From Mastigias papua (taxonomy: Eukaryota > Cnidaria > Scyphozoa > Rhizostomeae > Mastigiidae): DNA of 64,000 nucleotides. The DNA lies in contig OZ025279.1 of NCBI GenBank assembly GCA_964019165.1, forward strand, positions 4,729,602 to 4,793,601, written 5' to 3'. Below the pieces are notes generated by a model. The model searched no databases and was not told the DNA's origin. It worked only from the letters and a program-made list of their open reading frames with translations. The stretch's first letter is position 1. Every line of letters begins with the position of its first letter. Shown one piece after another: positions 1 to 9,600 of the stretch. The position numbers were made by a program, and so were the translations under genes.

Positions 1-2452
1 GTCCCATTCCTTTGATCATTTTCCCATCCTTAAACACTACCTCAGCACATTTCTTAACTCCATAGCATGCTCCTGTGTCACTGCTTACTTTCACGATTAT
101 TTCATTAACTATCTCCAGCTTTTTATGGCTCTCCTGGTACACCTTCAAATCGTCTATAAATAAGCTGTGTGTTCTCTTAATCATTCTCTCTCCGGCCGCA
201 CCCATCCTATAGCCATCTGTCTCCTCTAAAAACATTGCTACCGGTACCTCGGTTAAACAAAAGCCAACTGGCGAATAGCTATCTCCTTGTAAAAAGCCTT
301 TCGAAATCTTAATCCAACGACTAACTTGCAATTTACCCCCTTCATTAAGCTCCAACCTAGTTTTCCATCCAGACATTAACTTGTTTAAGACATTCAAAAT
401 GCTGGCCGGTATACCCATCCATTCGTACACTCTAAGCATCCAATCGTGTCTCACCATATCGTATGCCTTTTGGTAATCATAAAATGCTACCGCCAGATTT
501 CTCTTGCTATTTCTCACCTCATCCATTATGGCATTATCTACTAAAAGCTGATCTACTGTTCCCAACACCCCAGAGCATGTCCCCAATTTTCCTTTATCCC
601 ACATTCCATTCATATCTGCATGAGCTTTCATACGTTTTCCTATCATTCCTGAAAAAATCTTATAACAGGTATTCAGACATGTGATTGGTCGATAGTCTTT
701 CTCGTGACTTAAATCTTCTGTCTTTGGAAGTAGAATTGTCCTCCCAAGTGTAAGCCATCCGGGTATCCGTTGTGGATTTGTTATCCAACTGCTCATACAC
801 TTTACTAGCGATTTCCATGCTCCTCGAAACTTCTTCCACCAGAAATTTTGTATTCCATCCACTCCTGGAGCAGACCAGTTTTTTCTCTTTCTTATGATTT
901 CATACAATGTCCTTTCTGTGATGACTAAGTCCTCTACCTGCTGCACTTTTACCTTTAACTTCTCTGAGACATTGTCCATCCATTTCTTATGCGGTGTTTT
1001 GGTTTCGTCCTCCCATATTTCAGCCCAAAAAGCAACAAATTTTTCCATGTCTGGAACTACACCCTTCTTATTGTTTATACAATTAATATTCCTGTAAAAT
1101 CTTCTCTCATCTTCTTTAAACATCCTATTGTTCCGTATTTTTGCATCTCTTGTTCTTACCTTATTCAATTCAGCTTTCCTATATCTTAATTCATCAAGCC
1201 ATAGTTCCTTCTCTGTCAGTAAACTTGCCTTATTGCTTAATGAACTACGTGCTTTTTGTATTACCTTTGCGAATATTTTCAATTCTTTTTTTGTAGCTTT
1301 ACGTTTCTTATCTTGCCTAAAAATTTCATTTCCTATCCACGCCACCATTTGTCTTGCTTCCTTCAGTTGCTTCTCTTTCCTCTTTATCCTTCTATTTCCA
1401 CCCCTATTGACTATTCTCATACAACTACCTTGCTTAGTTTTCGTTCCTTTCTCTCTCTTTATACCAGACCTTTCCTCAATTGTTCTGCCCATTGCATATA
1501 CTGCATCTATAACTTTGCATATGTCATCTGTCTCGCCTAAATAGTTTTCTAGTATCTTGTTTGCATTATCAATCTCGACTTTTGTTATCTTAATTTTTAG
1601 CTTCATTAGCCGCTCTCTTTCTTCTATATGGCTATTTGTAGTAAATTTTAATTTTTGTAAAGTTTCCATGAATGTTCTTCTCATATCTACAAGTTCATTG
1701 CTCTCTTCGCCTTGATTTCCATACTTTTCAGTGTGATCTACTGTTTCACTTTCAACCTCCCCGACTTCGTTGCCAATACTATCTATAGTTGCACTTCTGT
1801 TTGTATGACCATTCAAATCACTATCAATTTCATTCTCTTCTCGTAATTCTCCCAATGCTGCACATTCATCTCTAACTAATAACAAATTCATTAATGATTT
1901 ATCATTATGAAATCTGGCTGCATTATCTCTTAAACATTGTGCACTTAATGGCCTATCTTCATAAATCAGATCCCATGCCCTCTTCATCCTTTTCATAAAC
2001 CCTCTTCCCTTTTCTCTTTCTACTTTTTCTATCCTAAGTAAATTTAACTTCATTTCATTTGTCCATTCTGCTGCCTTATTTGCTATCCTCTCGTTTGCAT
2101 CTATGGTCATACTTACGCTTTCTACCATTCCTATTTCTTTTATCTCAGCCCTAAATCTTGCTGCATTATCCCTTAAATTTTGCTTAGAAACATTCGTCCT
2201 TTCTGGATATTGTTGATCCCATCGAACTTTCAACCTTTGCATGAATCCTGATCCTTTTTGCCTTTCTTCATCTTCTATTCTAATCAACCATCTCTTCTCA
2301 TCTTCCGTGTACGTTGATAAATGATGTTTTGCTCGAGCTTCTCCATTTGAGACAACTGGAATTGATCCTGTTACTGTAATTCTCTGAAGTGCTCTGTCGT
2401 CCTCAAGTGTTTCGTTGGTTAATTGAAATTGATTGTTATCTAAATCTCCCAT
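1..2452 (-). CDS. RLE-type LINE polyprotein, element A (C-terminus beyond left edge)
   Basis: An uninterrupted minus-strand frame starts at the ATG at 2452 and runs to the window edge (817 codons, no stop). The N-terminus has two tandem copies of a Myb/trihelix-like DNA-binding module (about residues 50-101 and 125-181); each has a leading Trp, a KG-GFM block and ends in LRDNAARF. After a charged linker comes a reverse transcriptase: YRPITCL near residue 588, motif A FYDYQKAYD near 658, FLQGDSYSPV, and the catalytic box FIDDLKVY near 766. The DDLK form and the lack of an N-terminal endonuclease place it with LINEs that carry a C-terminal restriction-like endonuclease (RLE; R4/Dong/NeSL-like), as in element B, whose endonuclease is visible. 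That domain should lie left of base 1 here. The RT appears intact, so the copy could be active or recently so. Its 5' leader holds the ribozyme and hairpins listed separately. Clade assignment is inference. Confidence 0.88.
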   Translation of the reverse strand, partial: MGDLDNNQFQLTNETLEDDRALQRITVTGSIPVVSNGEARAKHHLSTYTEDEKRWLIRIEDEERQKGSGFMQRLKVRWDQQYPERTNVSKQNLRDNAARFRAEIKEIGMVESVSMTIDANERIANKAAEWTNEMKLNLLRIEKVEREKGRGFMKRMKRAWDLIYEDRPLSAQCLRDNAARFHNDKSLMNLLLVRDECAALGELREENEIDSDLNGHTNRSATIDSIGNEVGEVESETVDHTEKYGNQGEESNELVDMRRTFMETLQKLKFTTNSHIEERERLMKLKIKITKVEIDNANKILENYLGETDDICKVIDAVYAMGRTIEERSGIKREKGTKTKQGSCMRIVNRGGNRRIKRKEKQLKEARQMVAWIGNEIFRQDKKRKATKKELKIFAKVIQKARSSLSNKASLLTEKELWLDELRYRKAELNKVRTRDAKIRNNRMFKEDERRFYRNINCINNKKGVVPDMEKFVAFWAEIWEDETKTPHKKWMDNVSEKLKVKVQQVEDLVITERTLYEIIRKRKNWSAPGVDGIQNFWWKKFRGAWKSLVKCMSSWITNPQRIPGWLTLGRTILLPKTEDLSHEKDYRPITCLNTCYKIFSGMIGKRMKAHADMNGMWDKGKLGTCSGVLGTVDQLLVDNAIMDEVRNSKRNLAVAFYDYQKAYDMVRHDWMLRVYEWMGIPASILNVLNKLMSGWKTRLELNEGGKLQVSRWIKISKGFLQGDSYSPVGFCLTEVPVAMFLEETDGYRMGAAGERMIKRTHSLFIDDLKVYQESHKKLEIVNEIIVKVSSDTGACYGVKKCAEVVFKDGKMIKGMG

Positions 2453-2646
2453 ATAAGTAAAATGTTTTGAGCATGGGTAAAGTGAAGTCCACCCAGAGTT
2501 GCCCAGCTCTCTGGGTAAGGCAATTACTGATTGAGTTCGCCACGTCCAATCAGGCACCGTTTGTGACCTCATAACGCAGCGGCCATCCACTCCTCAGCAC
2601 GGTTAACACCTTGAGTTGCGGGTATCATTTTTCGTGTTGCCTCCAC

Positions 2647-2748
2647 TAGATAGGTAGCCAAAGCTCAAGAGTCCTATCTACCCTGGTTTAGAATCAGAGT
2701 TTTCCTTCTCCTAGAATGGTTGCTGGCCAAAGCTAACGAGTCCACCCT
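2647..2748 (-). other. duplicated 5'-leader hairpin module of element A
   Basis: Two stem-loops lie between the ribozyme and the ORF. Hairpin 1 pairs 2742-2748 with 2713-2719; its two G-U pairs form only in minus-strand RNA and would be A-C mismatches in plus-strand RNA. Hairpin 2 is a perfect 8-bp stem (2673-2680 with 2647-2654). Both loops carry the same core, ACUC-U-AG-YUUGGC. The stems differ in sequence while the loops are conserved, here and in elements B and C. Function unknown. Confidence 0.7.
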
Positions 2749-2799
2749 ACCCGAAGCACCGGTTATTTAAAGGCGCCAGTTATTCGCCTTACGCCCCTT

Positions 2800-2953
2800 C
2801 TCCTGTTAGTTCGAAATGGTTCCGCCACGTGAAGGCCAGGAGCTGGACATGACTGTCAGAGGTGTTCAAAGTTACACAAGCCATCTGGGGCATTTTATAG
2901 GCTTTGGACGCTCATCTTCCAAAACCACCCCGGCTATAACAGTCTTTAAAACC
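2800..2953 (-). ncRNA. HDV-like self-cleaving ribozyme at the 5' end of element A
   Basis: Read on the minus strand, the first bases of element A (2953-2948, GGUUUU) pair with GGAACC (2823-2818) as P1. Between them are a 105-nt J1/2, P2 5' strand CUCCUG (2842-2837), P3 GCC/GGC (2836-2834 with 2826-2824) and L3 UUCACGU (2833-2827). After P1 comes a tiny P4 (AUUUCGAAC), then J4/2 CUAA (2809-2806), which fits the CNRA rule with the catalytic C complementary to g2809, then P2 3' strand CAGGAG (2805-2800). All strands abut as in the HDV ribozyme, and L3 resembles HDV L3. Cleavage would fall just 5' of the G at 2953, exactly where the (TTA)n flank begins. R2 elements are known to carry such ribozymes at their 5' ends. 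Not folded by software. Confidence 0.8.

Positions 2954-2993
<40 letters not shown>
2954..2993. repeat. (TTA)n microsatellite between element A and R2-like copy 1
   Basis: About thirteen TTA units. The predicted 5' terminal base of minus-strand element A (2953) touches its left edge, and the 5' end of plus-strand R2-like copy 1 (about 2994) touches its right edge. Two oppositely oriented LINEs therefore meet head to head on one short array. Confidence 0.95.
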
Positions 2994-3129
2994 GTCATTG
3001 AGCAGTAGCGTTAAGACGTTACCGTGCGTGGCTCCTGTTTTAAGATCGTTTATTTAGCCTGGATTTCATTATTCCGCATTCAGTTTGACATTCATCAACG
3101 GACTTCAGTATTGGGAACTAAGAAAAACC

Positions 3130-6100
3130 ATGGTCCGCTCTTATATTATTGTACTTTTTGCTTTGTTTGCGATTTGTTCGTTTTGTGGAAAGGAGTTTGT
3201 TGCGTTAGGCCGACATCAATGGCGATGTAAACAACGTGTTCGTAATAACAATACCGGTCCGTGCGGAGAGGTAAATATCCCTCTTATCACTGGTAAAGAA
3301 TCTCCTGTTTGTAGCATCGATATTGCCAGTATTAAATGTTGTTGCGGTAAATCATGCAAAGGAATAAAAGGACTCCGTATCCATCAGAGGAGTTGCAAAC
3401 TTGTACACAACTTAGGCGAGGAAGAGTCAACGATTGATGAAAGCTTTTGTGAGACTGAGGAATGCCCGGAAGTGTATCTTGCAGATCATTTTGAAGTTAA
3501 TCCAGGAGTTCGTCTCCCAAGATCGGATAATGAATGGTTGTTGGCAAATACCTTTTTCAAGTCAACATTTGTGAACGTAGTTGTGAATGAATCCTCAGTT
3601 AACGACGTAGTCAAGATGATGAGCACAACCATTTACAATTACTTTAAGGAAACCTATGGCACCGTAGACAGCTGTGATAAGGACTTGGAAAATAAGTACA
3701 AGGACTTTCTAACTAAAGACCTAAAGAAACAACTTAAATTTTTGAAATCTTCTAACGCACCTATACCAGAAATTAAATTCGTATCTTCCCGCCTTCGCAA
3801 ACAGCTCAACCGTCATGAACCTGTCAATCATAATTCAAATATCACCAATCACGACAGGTTTATATCTAAGCATTTCTGGCAATATGTCAAACGTTATATG
3901 CAGAGCACGCAGTCACTCCTCCCATCTTTTCCTGTAACACGCTGTACTGATTACTTCTGTAAGACATTTTCTGCTTTAAATTCTAACAGAATATTTGCTA
4001 TTCCCTCTTGGATTCCAAAATTTAGCGAACCTACCTATCCTTTTGACATGAACCCTCCTTCGTATCAGACAATAACGTCAATCATACGACGTATGAAAGC
4101 TTCTACTTCCCCTTGCCCCCTTGATAAGATTTCTATCATCTGTTTTAAGCGTTGCCCATATCTCCGATCTTTTCTCACTGAAATCATTCGCGTTATATGG
4201 CTTTCTGGTAGAGTCCCTCCGGAATGGAAAAAAGCAGCGACAATACTTATCCATAAGAAAGGTGCAACGAATGATCCTGCAAATTTCAGACCAATAACAT
4301 TAGAATCTGTTCCATTGAAGGTATTTACATCATGTATAAGAAATTCGATCTTCAACTTTCTGAAACAAAACAATTTTATTGAAAATCAGATTCAGAAAGG
4401 CTTCACTTCAAATATTTCTGGGACAATAGAACACACATCTTTTATTAGCCATGTAATAAACAAAGCTCGAATTAAACAACGCTCTCTCGTAATAACCCTG
4501 TTAGACCTTAAAAATGCTTTCGGTGAAGTTCATCATAATTTAATTGCATCTGTACTATCGTACCATCACATACCTTCCCATGTACAGGCCCTGATATCCA
4601 GCTTATATTTGGACTTCAAGACTTCCATTATCACAGACGAATTTCAAACCCCCGCTATCTCTGTTCGCCGAGGTGTCCTTCAGGGAGACTGCCTGAGCCC
4701 CCTTCTTTTTAATCTTTGTTTCAACACATTTATTCAGTTTATCAAAGCTGAAAAATATAAACATCTCGGTTTTTCTGTCCATGACGAAAATGATCGCATG
4801 TTTCAGCCAGTGCATTGGTTTCAGTTTGCTGATGATGCGGCTGTTATTACCAGCGGCGAAAAAGAGAACCAAATTCTACTTAACTGCTTTACAAGGTGGT
4901 GTCAATGGGCAAATTTTGTCATACGGGTTGATAAATGTATCACTTTTGGTGTTAGAAAGTATTCAACAAGATCCATTCAGTTTCAGCCTAAGCTTTTAAT
5001 TGATAAACAAATTGTTCCTCCTGTCAAAAATGGCGAATCTTTTAAATACCTTGGCCGCTTCTTTGATTTTGACATGAGTAATGAAATGCATAAGTCACAA
5101 CTACTTTCTTTCTTCTCCACGTTCATGAAAGGAATCGATGATCTGCCTCTGCATCCAAAACATAAACTGTTAGTTTACCACAGATATGTACTGTCCAAAG
5201 TGTCATGGCATTTTACTGTTGCCGATCTACCTAAAACTTGGGTCTCAGATAATCTTGACAATCTTGTATCCAAATATATTCGCCGATGGCTTGACCTTCC
5301 TGCCAGTGCAACATTGACAAGTTTAGTCCTTACTAAAAACCAATTTGGTCTAAATCTTAAACTGCCTTCTGTCAAATTCACTCAGTGCCAAACTGTCTCT
5401 CGCAATATACTTCGATCTTCCCCTAATGTTAATGTTCAGACCTTGTGGAAAAACACTAGTAATGGAACAAACCTGCAATATGACATATATCGCAATACCA
5501 AAGAGGTACTGAAAGCAGTTAAATTGGACATCAAAGAGCGCTTGATACACAATTTGCCATCTCAAGGTGCCCTACTTTCATTCTTGTTGGATCATTCATT
5601 CAAAAAACTGCATGGAATCTGGTCTCTAGCACAGAGTAATCTACCAACAAACATCTTCAACTTTACCATAAAATATCTCAATAACACTCTACCTACTCGC
5701 AAAAATCTTAATCTATGGAAGCTGAGCCAATCGTCTGACTGCCAATTTTGTCTTCTTCCTGAAACTTTACTTCATGTTGTAGCAGGCTGCAAAGTTTACC
5801 TCGAACAAGGTCGGTACACTTGGCGTCACAACTCTGTACTCAATTTTCTAGCCACATCCTTAAAAGTAGTTGAAGGATCTTCAATGTATGCGGACATTCC
5901 AGGTTTCCCTTCACCTTCAATCATAACCGGACATGATTTACGTCCTGACCTACTTCTACATACCAAGGACAACTGTCTTTACATTTTAGAACTCACGATT
6001 GGTTTTGAGACAAATCTAAACAACAATGCAGAAAGGAAGCACTTGAAATACTCACAACTAGTCTCAGATCTAAGAAGTCAGTACAAATCTGTCACTTTTG

Positions 6101-6300
6101 TAAACCTCACCATGAGCTCTCTTGGGATTTACGCAAACTCTTGTCTTTCATTTCTTGAAATGTGTGACTCCCTCTCTATTGATAACCACCACAAACGCTT
6201 TCTCATTTCTAAGTTATCTACAATTTCAATCCGTACAACCTACTACATCTTCTGCTGCAGAAATAAACCATGGAACAACCCTGATCTATTCTACCTTTAA
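3130..6300 (+). CDS. R2-like LINE protein: zinc fingers, reverse transcriptase, restriction-like endonuclease
   Basis: 1056-residue open frame. The frame is open from 3085, but the ATG at 3130 is chosen because it aligns with the start of copy 2. The N-terminus has two C2HC-type fingers (C16, C19, H29, C33 and C72, C76, H85, C89). The RT follows: WKKAATILIHKKG, FRPITLESV, motif A D459 in LLDLKNAFGEV, RRGVLQGDCLSPLLFN, and the FADD box at 568-569. The C-terminus has the CCHC knuckle starting at C871 (CQFC...HVVAGC) and a restriction-like endonuclease signature RPD (D940)...ILEL (E954). The layout is that of single-ORF R2-superfamily LINEs, which nick a target and prime reverse transcription there. 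All catalytic residues I can place are present, with no stops or frameshifts. Exact clade within the R2/NeSL/Hero/R4 group is not resolved. Confidence 0.9.
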   Translation: MVRSYIIVLFALFAICSFCGKEFVALGRHQWRCKQRVRNNNTGPCGEVNIPLITGKESPVCSIDIASIKCCCGKSCKGIKGLRIHQRSCKLVHNLGEEESTIDESFCETEECPEVYLADHFEVNPGVRLPRSDNEWLLANTFFKSTFVNVVVNESSVNDVVKMMSTTIYNYFKETYGTVDSCDKDLENKYKDFLTKDLKKQLKFLKSSNAPIPEIKFVSSRLRKQLNRHEPVNHNSNITNHDRFISKHFWQYVKRYMQSTQSLLPSFPVTRCTDYFCKTFSALNSNRIFAIPSWIPKFSEPTYPFDMNPPSYQTITSIIRRMKASTSPCPLDKISIICFKRCPYLRSFLTEIIRVIWLSGRVPPEWKKAATILIHKKGATNDPANFRPITLESVPLKVFTSCIRNSIFNFLKQNNFIENQIQKGFTSNISGTIEHTSFISHVINKARIKQRSLVITLLDLKNAFGEVHHNLIASVLSYHHIPSHVQALISSLYLDFKTSIITDEFQTPAISVRRGVLQGDCLSPLLFNLCFNTFIQFIKAEKYKHLGFSVHDENDRMFQPVHWFQFADDAAVITSGEKENQILLNCFTRWCQWANFVIRVDKCITFGVRKYSTRSIQFQPKLLIDKQIVPPVKNGESFKYLGRFFDFDMSNEMHKSQLLSFFSTFMKGIDDLPLHPKHKLLVYHRYVLSKVSWHFTVADLPKTWVSDNLDNLVSKYIRRWLDLPASATLTSLVLTKNQFGLNLKLPSVKFTQCQTVSRNILRSSPNVNVQTLWKNTSNGTNLQYDIYRNTKEVLKAVKLDIKERLIHNLPSQGALLSFLLDHSFKKLHGIWSLAQSNLPTNIFNFTIKYLNNTLPTRKNLNLWKLSQSSDCQFCLLPETLLHVVAGCKVYLEQGRYTWRHNSVLNFLATSLKVVEGSSMYADIPGFPSPSIITGHDLRPDLLLHTKDNCLYILELTIGFETNLNNNAERKHLKYSQLVSDLRSQYKSVTFVNLTMSSLGIYANSCLSFLEMCDSLSIDNHHKRFLISKLSTISIRTTYYIFCCRNKPWNNPDLFYL

Positions 6301-6305
6301 TGTTC

Positions 6306-6336
<31 letters not shown>

Positions 6337-6392
6337 GTTTTTACAACACTTGTTATTTACGATTTTTCTCATGTATTGTAACCCAGGCTAGC

Positions 6393-6431
6393 CAATTACA
6401 AATTACCTTGTAATAGTGAGATTTGTAATTG
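6393..6431 (+). other. conserved 3'-terminal hairpin of R2-like copy 1
   Basis: A perfect 11-bp inverted repeat (CAATTACAAAT at 6393-6403, ATTTGTAATTG at 6421-6431) encloses a loop with TACC and GTGA. Copies 2 and 3 and the minus-strand 61-kb copy have the same element with compensatory or G-U changes. It lies about 30 bp before the terminal ATT units, where 3' RNA structures recognised by the reverse transcriptase of R2-type elements usually lie. Confidence 0.65.
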
Positions 6432-6609
6432 TAGTTTAATTGAATGAAATATGACTGTTTCCATTATTATTATTGTCGTCGAATGGTGGCGTGCAGACGT
6501 CACTGTACACGGCTCTCGATTAATCGTTGTTATTTTAGCCTGAATAACTTTATTCGATATTAAACTTACACAAATTTATTCATCTGATGTCAAGTTCACC
6601 GAATTTATT

Positions 6610-9600
6610 ATGGGTGGATTGAATCTATTCTGGATGTTGGCTTTCTTCGTTGTTTGCGCGTTCTGTGGCAAAGAGTTTCAATCCCTAGGCCGTCATTCAT
6701 GGCGCTGCAAGAAAAGGTTTGATAGTAATGTTAATGGTCCCAACGGAGCAATCAACATTGCATTGATTGATACCGGGATTGACTCCAATAGTCGTTCTCA
6801 GTTAAAGTGCTGCTGTGGCAAAGTTTGCAAAAATATGAGAGGTTTAAAATTACATCAACGAAGCTGCAGAATCACAAAGGATTTTGATGACACAGAGCTA
6901 TTTGAAGAGATTTTCGAAGATTCGAATTCCGATGAAGACCTGAATAATGATATTTTGCTAACGGATTTCTTTGATTTAAAACCAGGTGTTCGTTTACCCA
7001 AGACTGAGGATCAATGGAAACTTGCAAACATATATTTTCAATCGACGTTTTCAAACCTTACGTTCCGTCCGGAGTCTATAGACGCCAATATCACTTTCAT
7101 GAACATTACAATATACAATTACTTCAGAGATACTTATGGAATTATTGAAGATCCTGTTAACACTGAACTCAAAGATAAATATAAGGACAGCAGTAATAGA
7201 GTTCTAAAAAGGGACCTGAAAAATCTTAAGAACATCAACGCTCCTGTACATGAAATACAATATGTTGCCCGGTTATTACGAGGTAGACTTGCTAACCCTA
7301 AATCCACTGGCACCTCTATCGCCTTTACAGATCATGACAAGTCCATCACCAAAAGCTTTTGGGGCTATGTTAAGCGCACAATACAAAATAAACCAACATT
7401 TCTTCCATCATTCTCGCTTGATTCTTGCAATAAATACTTTTTGAGTTTATTCTCAGCAAAAGCACCTAATAGAAGTTTTCCTATTCCTTCTTGGATCCCT
7501 TCGTTTGCTACCCCCGTCCATCCATTTAATTTACAGCCCCCGTCGTATCAGAAAATAACCTCAGTTATTCAGCGTATGAAGGCTTCTAGTTCTCCGTCTC
7601 CACTTGACAGAATTTCTATCATATGTTTTAAGCGTTGCCCGTATCTTCGTTCTGTTTTAATGGAGCTGATTAAAAACATTTGGTCTTCTGGTTGTATACC
7701 TTCTGAATGGAAGAAAGCTTGCACCATCTTGATCCATAAGAAAGGGGATACAAATGATCCAGCTAACTTCAGACCAATTACATTGCAGTCAGCTGGCCTT
7801 AAAATCTTCACATCCTGTCTTCGTGATTCTATTTTTGATTTTCTCAAGATAAATGGTTTTGTTGAAAGCAAAATTCAAAAAGGCTTTACTCATAAGGTAT
7901 CTGGTACACTAGAGCACACTGCCATGATGGGAAATATCATAAACAAAGTGCGAATTAAACAGAGATCTTTGGTTATTACTTTGTTGGATTTAAAGAATGC
8001 GTTTGGGGAGGTGCATCATAGTTTGATTTCATCCGTTCTTACCTACCATCATGTACCTGACAACATCAAATCTTTGATCTCAGGTCTTTATACAAATTTC
8101 AAAACATCTATTATCACAGATCATTACAGATCGCCAGCTATCTCTGTCCGCAGGGGAGTCTTGCAAGGTGATTGCCTCAGCCCTTTACTTTTTAACATGT
8201 GCTTCAACACTTTCATTCAGTTCATAAAAGCAGAAAAATTTAAACAACTTGGCTTTTCTACCTTTGACAATTCGGATTGCTTGTTCCATCCAGTACACTG
8301 GTTTCAATTTGCTGATGATGCTGCAGTTATTACAAGTGGTGAAAAAGACAATCAGTTACTCTTGAATTGCTTCACTAGATGGTGTCAATGGGCAAAAATG
8401 ACTATAAGGGTAGACAAATGCACTACTTTTGGTATCAAGAAATTTTCTACTCGCTCTCTCCAATTTCAACCTTCTCTCTTAATTAATCATGCACCAGTTC
8501 CTACAGTTAGACAAGGTGAATCTTTTCGCTATCTTGGTCGTTATTTTGACTTTGCCATGAGCAATCAGGTTCACAAAAATAAACTTAGCTCTTTGTTTAC
8601 TGAATTGCTTAAGGAAATTGACTCTTTGCCTCTTCACCCAAAAAACAAACTTCTTTTGTATAGTAGGTTTGTTCTTTCTAAAGTGTCTTGGCACTTCACT
8701 GTTGCTGACCTTTCTAAAACTTGGGTTACCGAGAACCTTGACAACCTAGTTTCCAAGTATATCCGTCAGTGGCTCGATCTTCCCGTTAGTGCCACCTTGA
8801 GTAGCATAATACTCTCTAAAAACCAGTTTGGTCTAAATATGATTCTTCCTTCGATGAAATTTTCACAGTGCCAAACTGTTTTTCGAAATTCTCTTCGATC
8901 CTCTCCTAATGATGAAATTAAGTCTTTATGGAAAAGTACCAGTAGTGGAATGAACATCCAGTATGACGTATATAAGAATATTAAAGATGTATTAAAAGCA
9001 GTTCGCTCTGAGCATAAGCATCGTTTGCAGACACAACTACAATCTCAAGGAGCCATTCTTTCTTTTGTTCTCGATCATTCTCTTACTGTGACTAAATCCA
9101 TATGGACTTCAGTTCAGAGCAAGATGCCTAAAAATATATTCAACTTTACAATAAGGTACCTCAACAATTCACTTTCCACTCGCAACAACCTTAAAAAATG
9201 GAATTTCGCACAGTCCTCAGAATGCTCTTTCTGTCATTTACCAGAATCTCTTCTTCATGTTGTAGCAGGTTGTAAATCTTACTTAGAAGAGGGTCGTTAC
9301 ACCTGGCGGCACAACTCTGCATTACAAATCTTGGCTAACTATTTTAGAGCAAGTCCAGGAGCATCTCTTTACGTTGATCTCCCATGCTTTCATTCTCCTT
9401 CCATAATAACGGGAGACAATTTTCGTCCTGATCTTGTTTTTGTATCGCCTGACAACAAGATTTACATTCTCGAACTTACAGTTGGTTTTGAAACCAACCT
9501 AGAAGTGAACGCTGAGCGCAAGAGAGCTAAATATCAATCCCTTATGGAAACACTTAAATCCAAATATACAGATGTTAAGTTTGTCAATCTTTCTATTAGT

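Larger units (their letters stand above)
2994..6474 (+). mobile_element. R2-like non-LTR retrotransposon, copy 1
   Basis: Near-complete unit: 5' leader (2994-3129), single ORF (3130-6300), T-rich 3' region, a conserved 3' hairpin (6393-6431) and a terminal (ATT)4 at 6463-6474. Aligning leader and tail with copy 2 sets the limits: GTC-TTGAG at 2994 matches GTCGTCGAA at 6475. The leader has a 6-bp hairpin (3006-3021) whose stem covaries with that of copy 2 (6487-6502). Copy 2 follows directly on the terminal ATT array. Confidence 0.85.

Noticed and set aside
1128..1544. 138-codon plus-strand ORF
   Set aside because: It lies antisense to the coding frame of element A and has no domain; it follows from that frame's composition.
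2994..3129. HDV-like ribozyme at the 5' end of the R2-like elements
   Set aside because: I could not place P1, P3 and a CNRA strand in order in either copy; only a simple covarying hairpin is supported.
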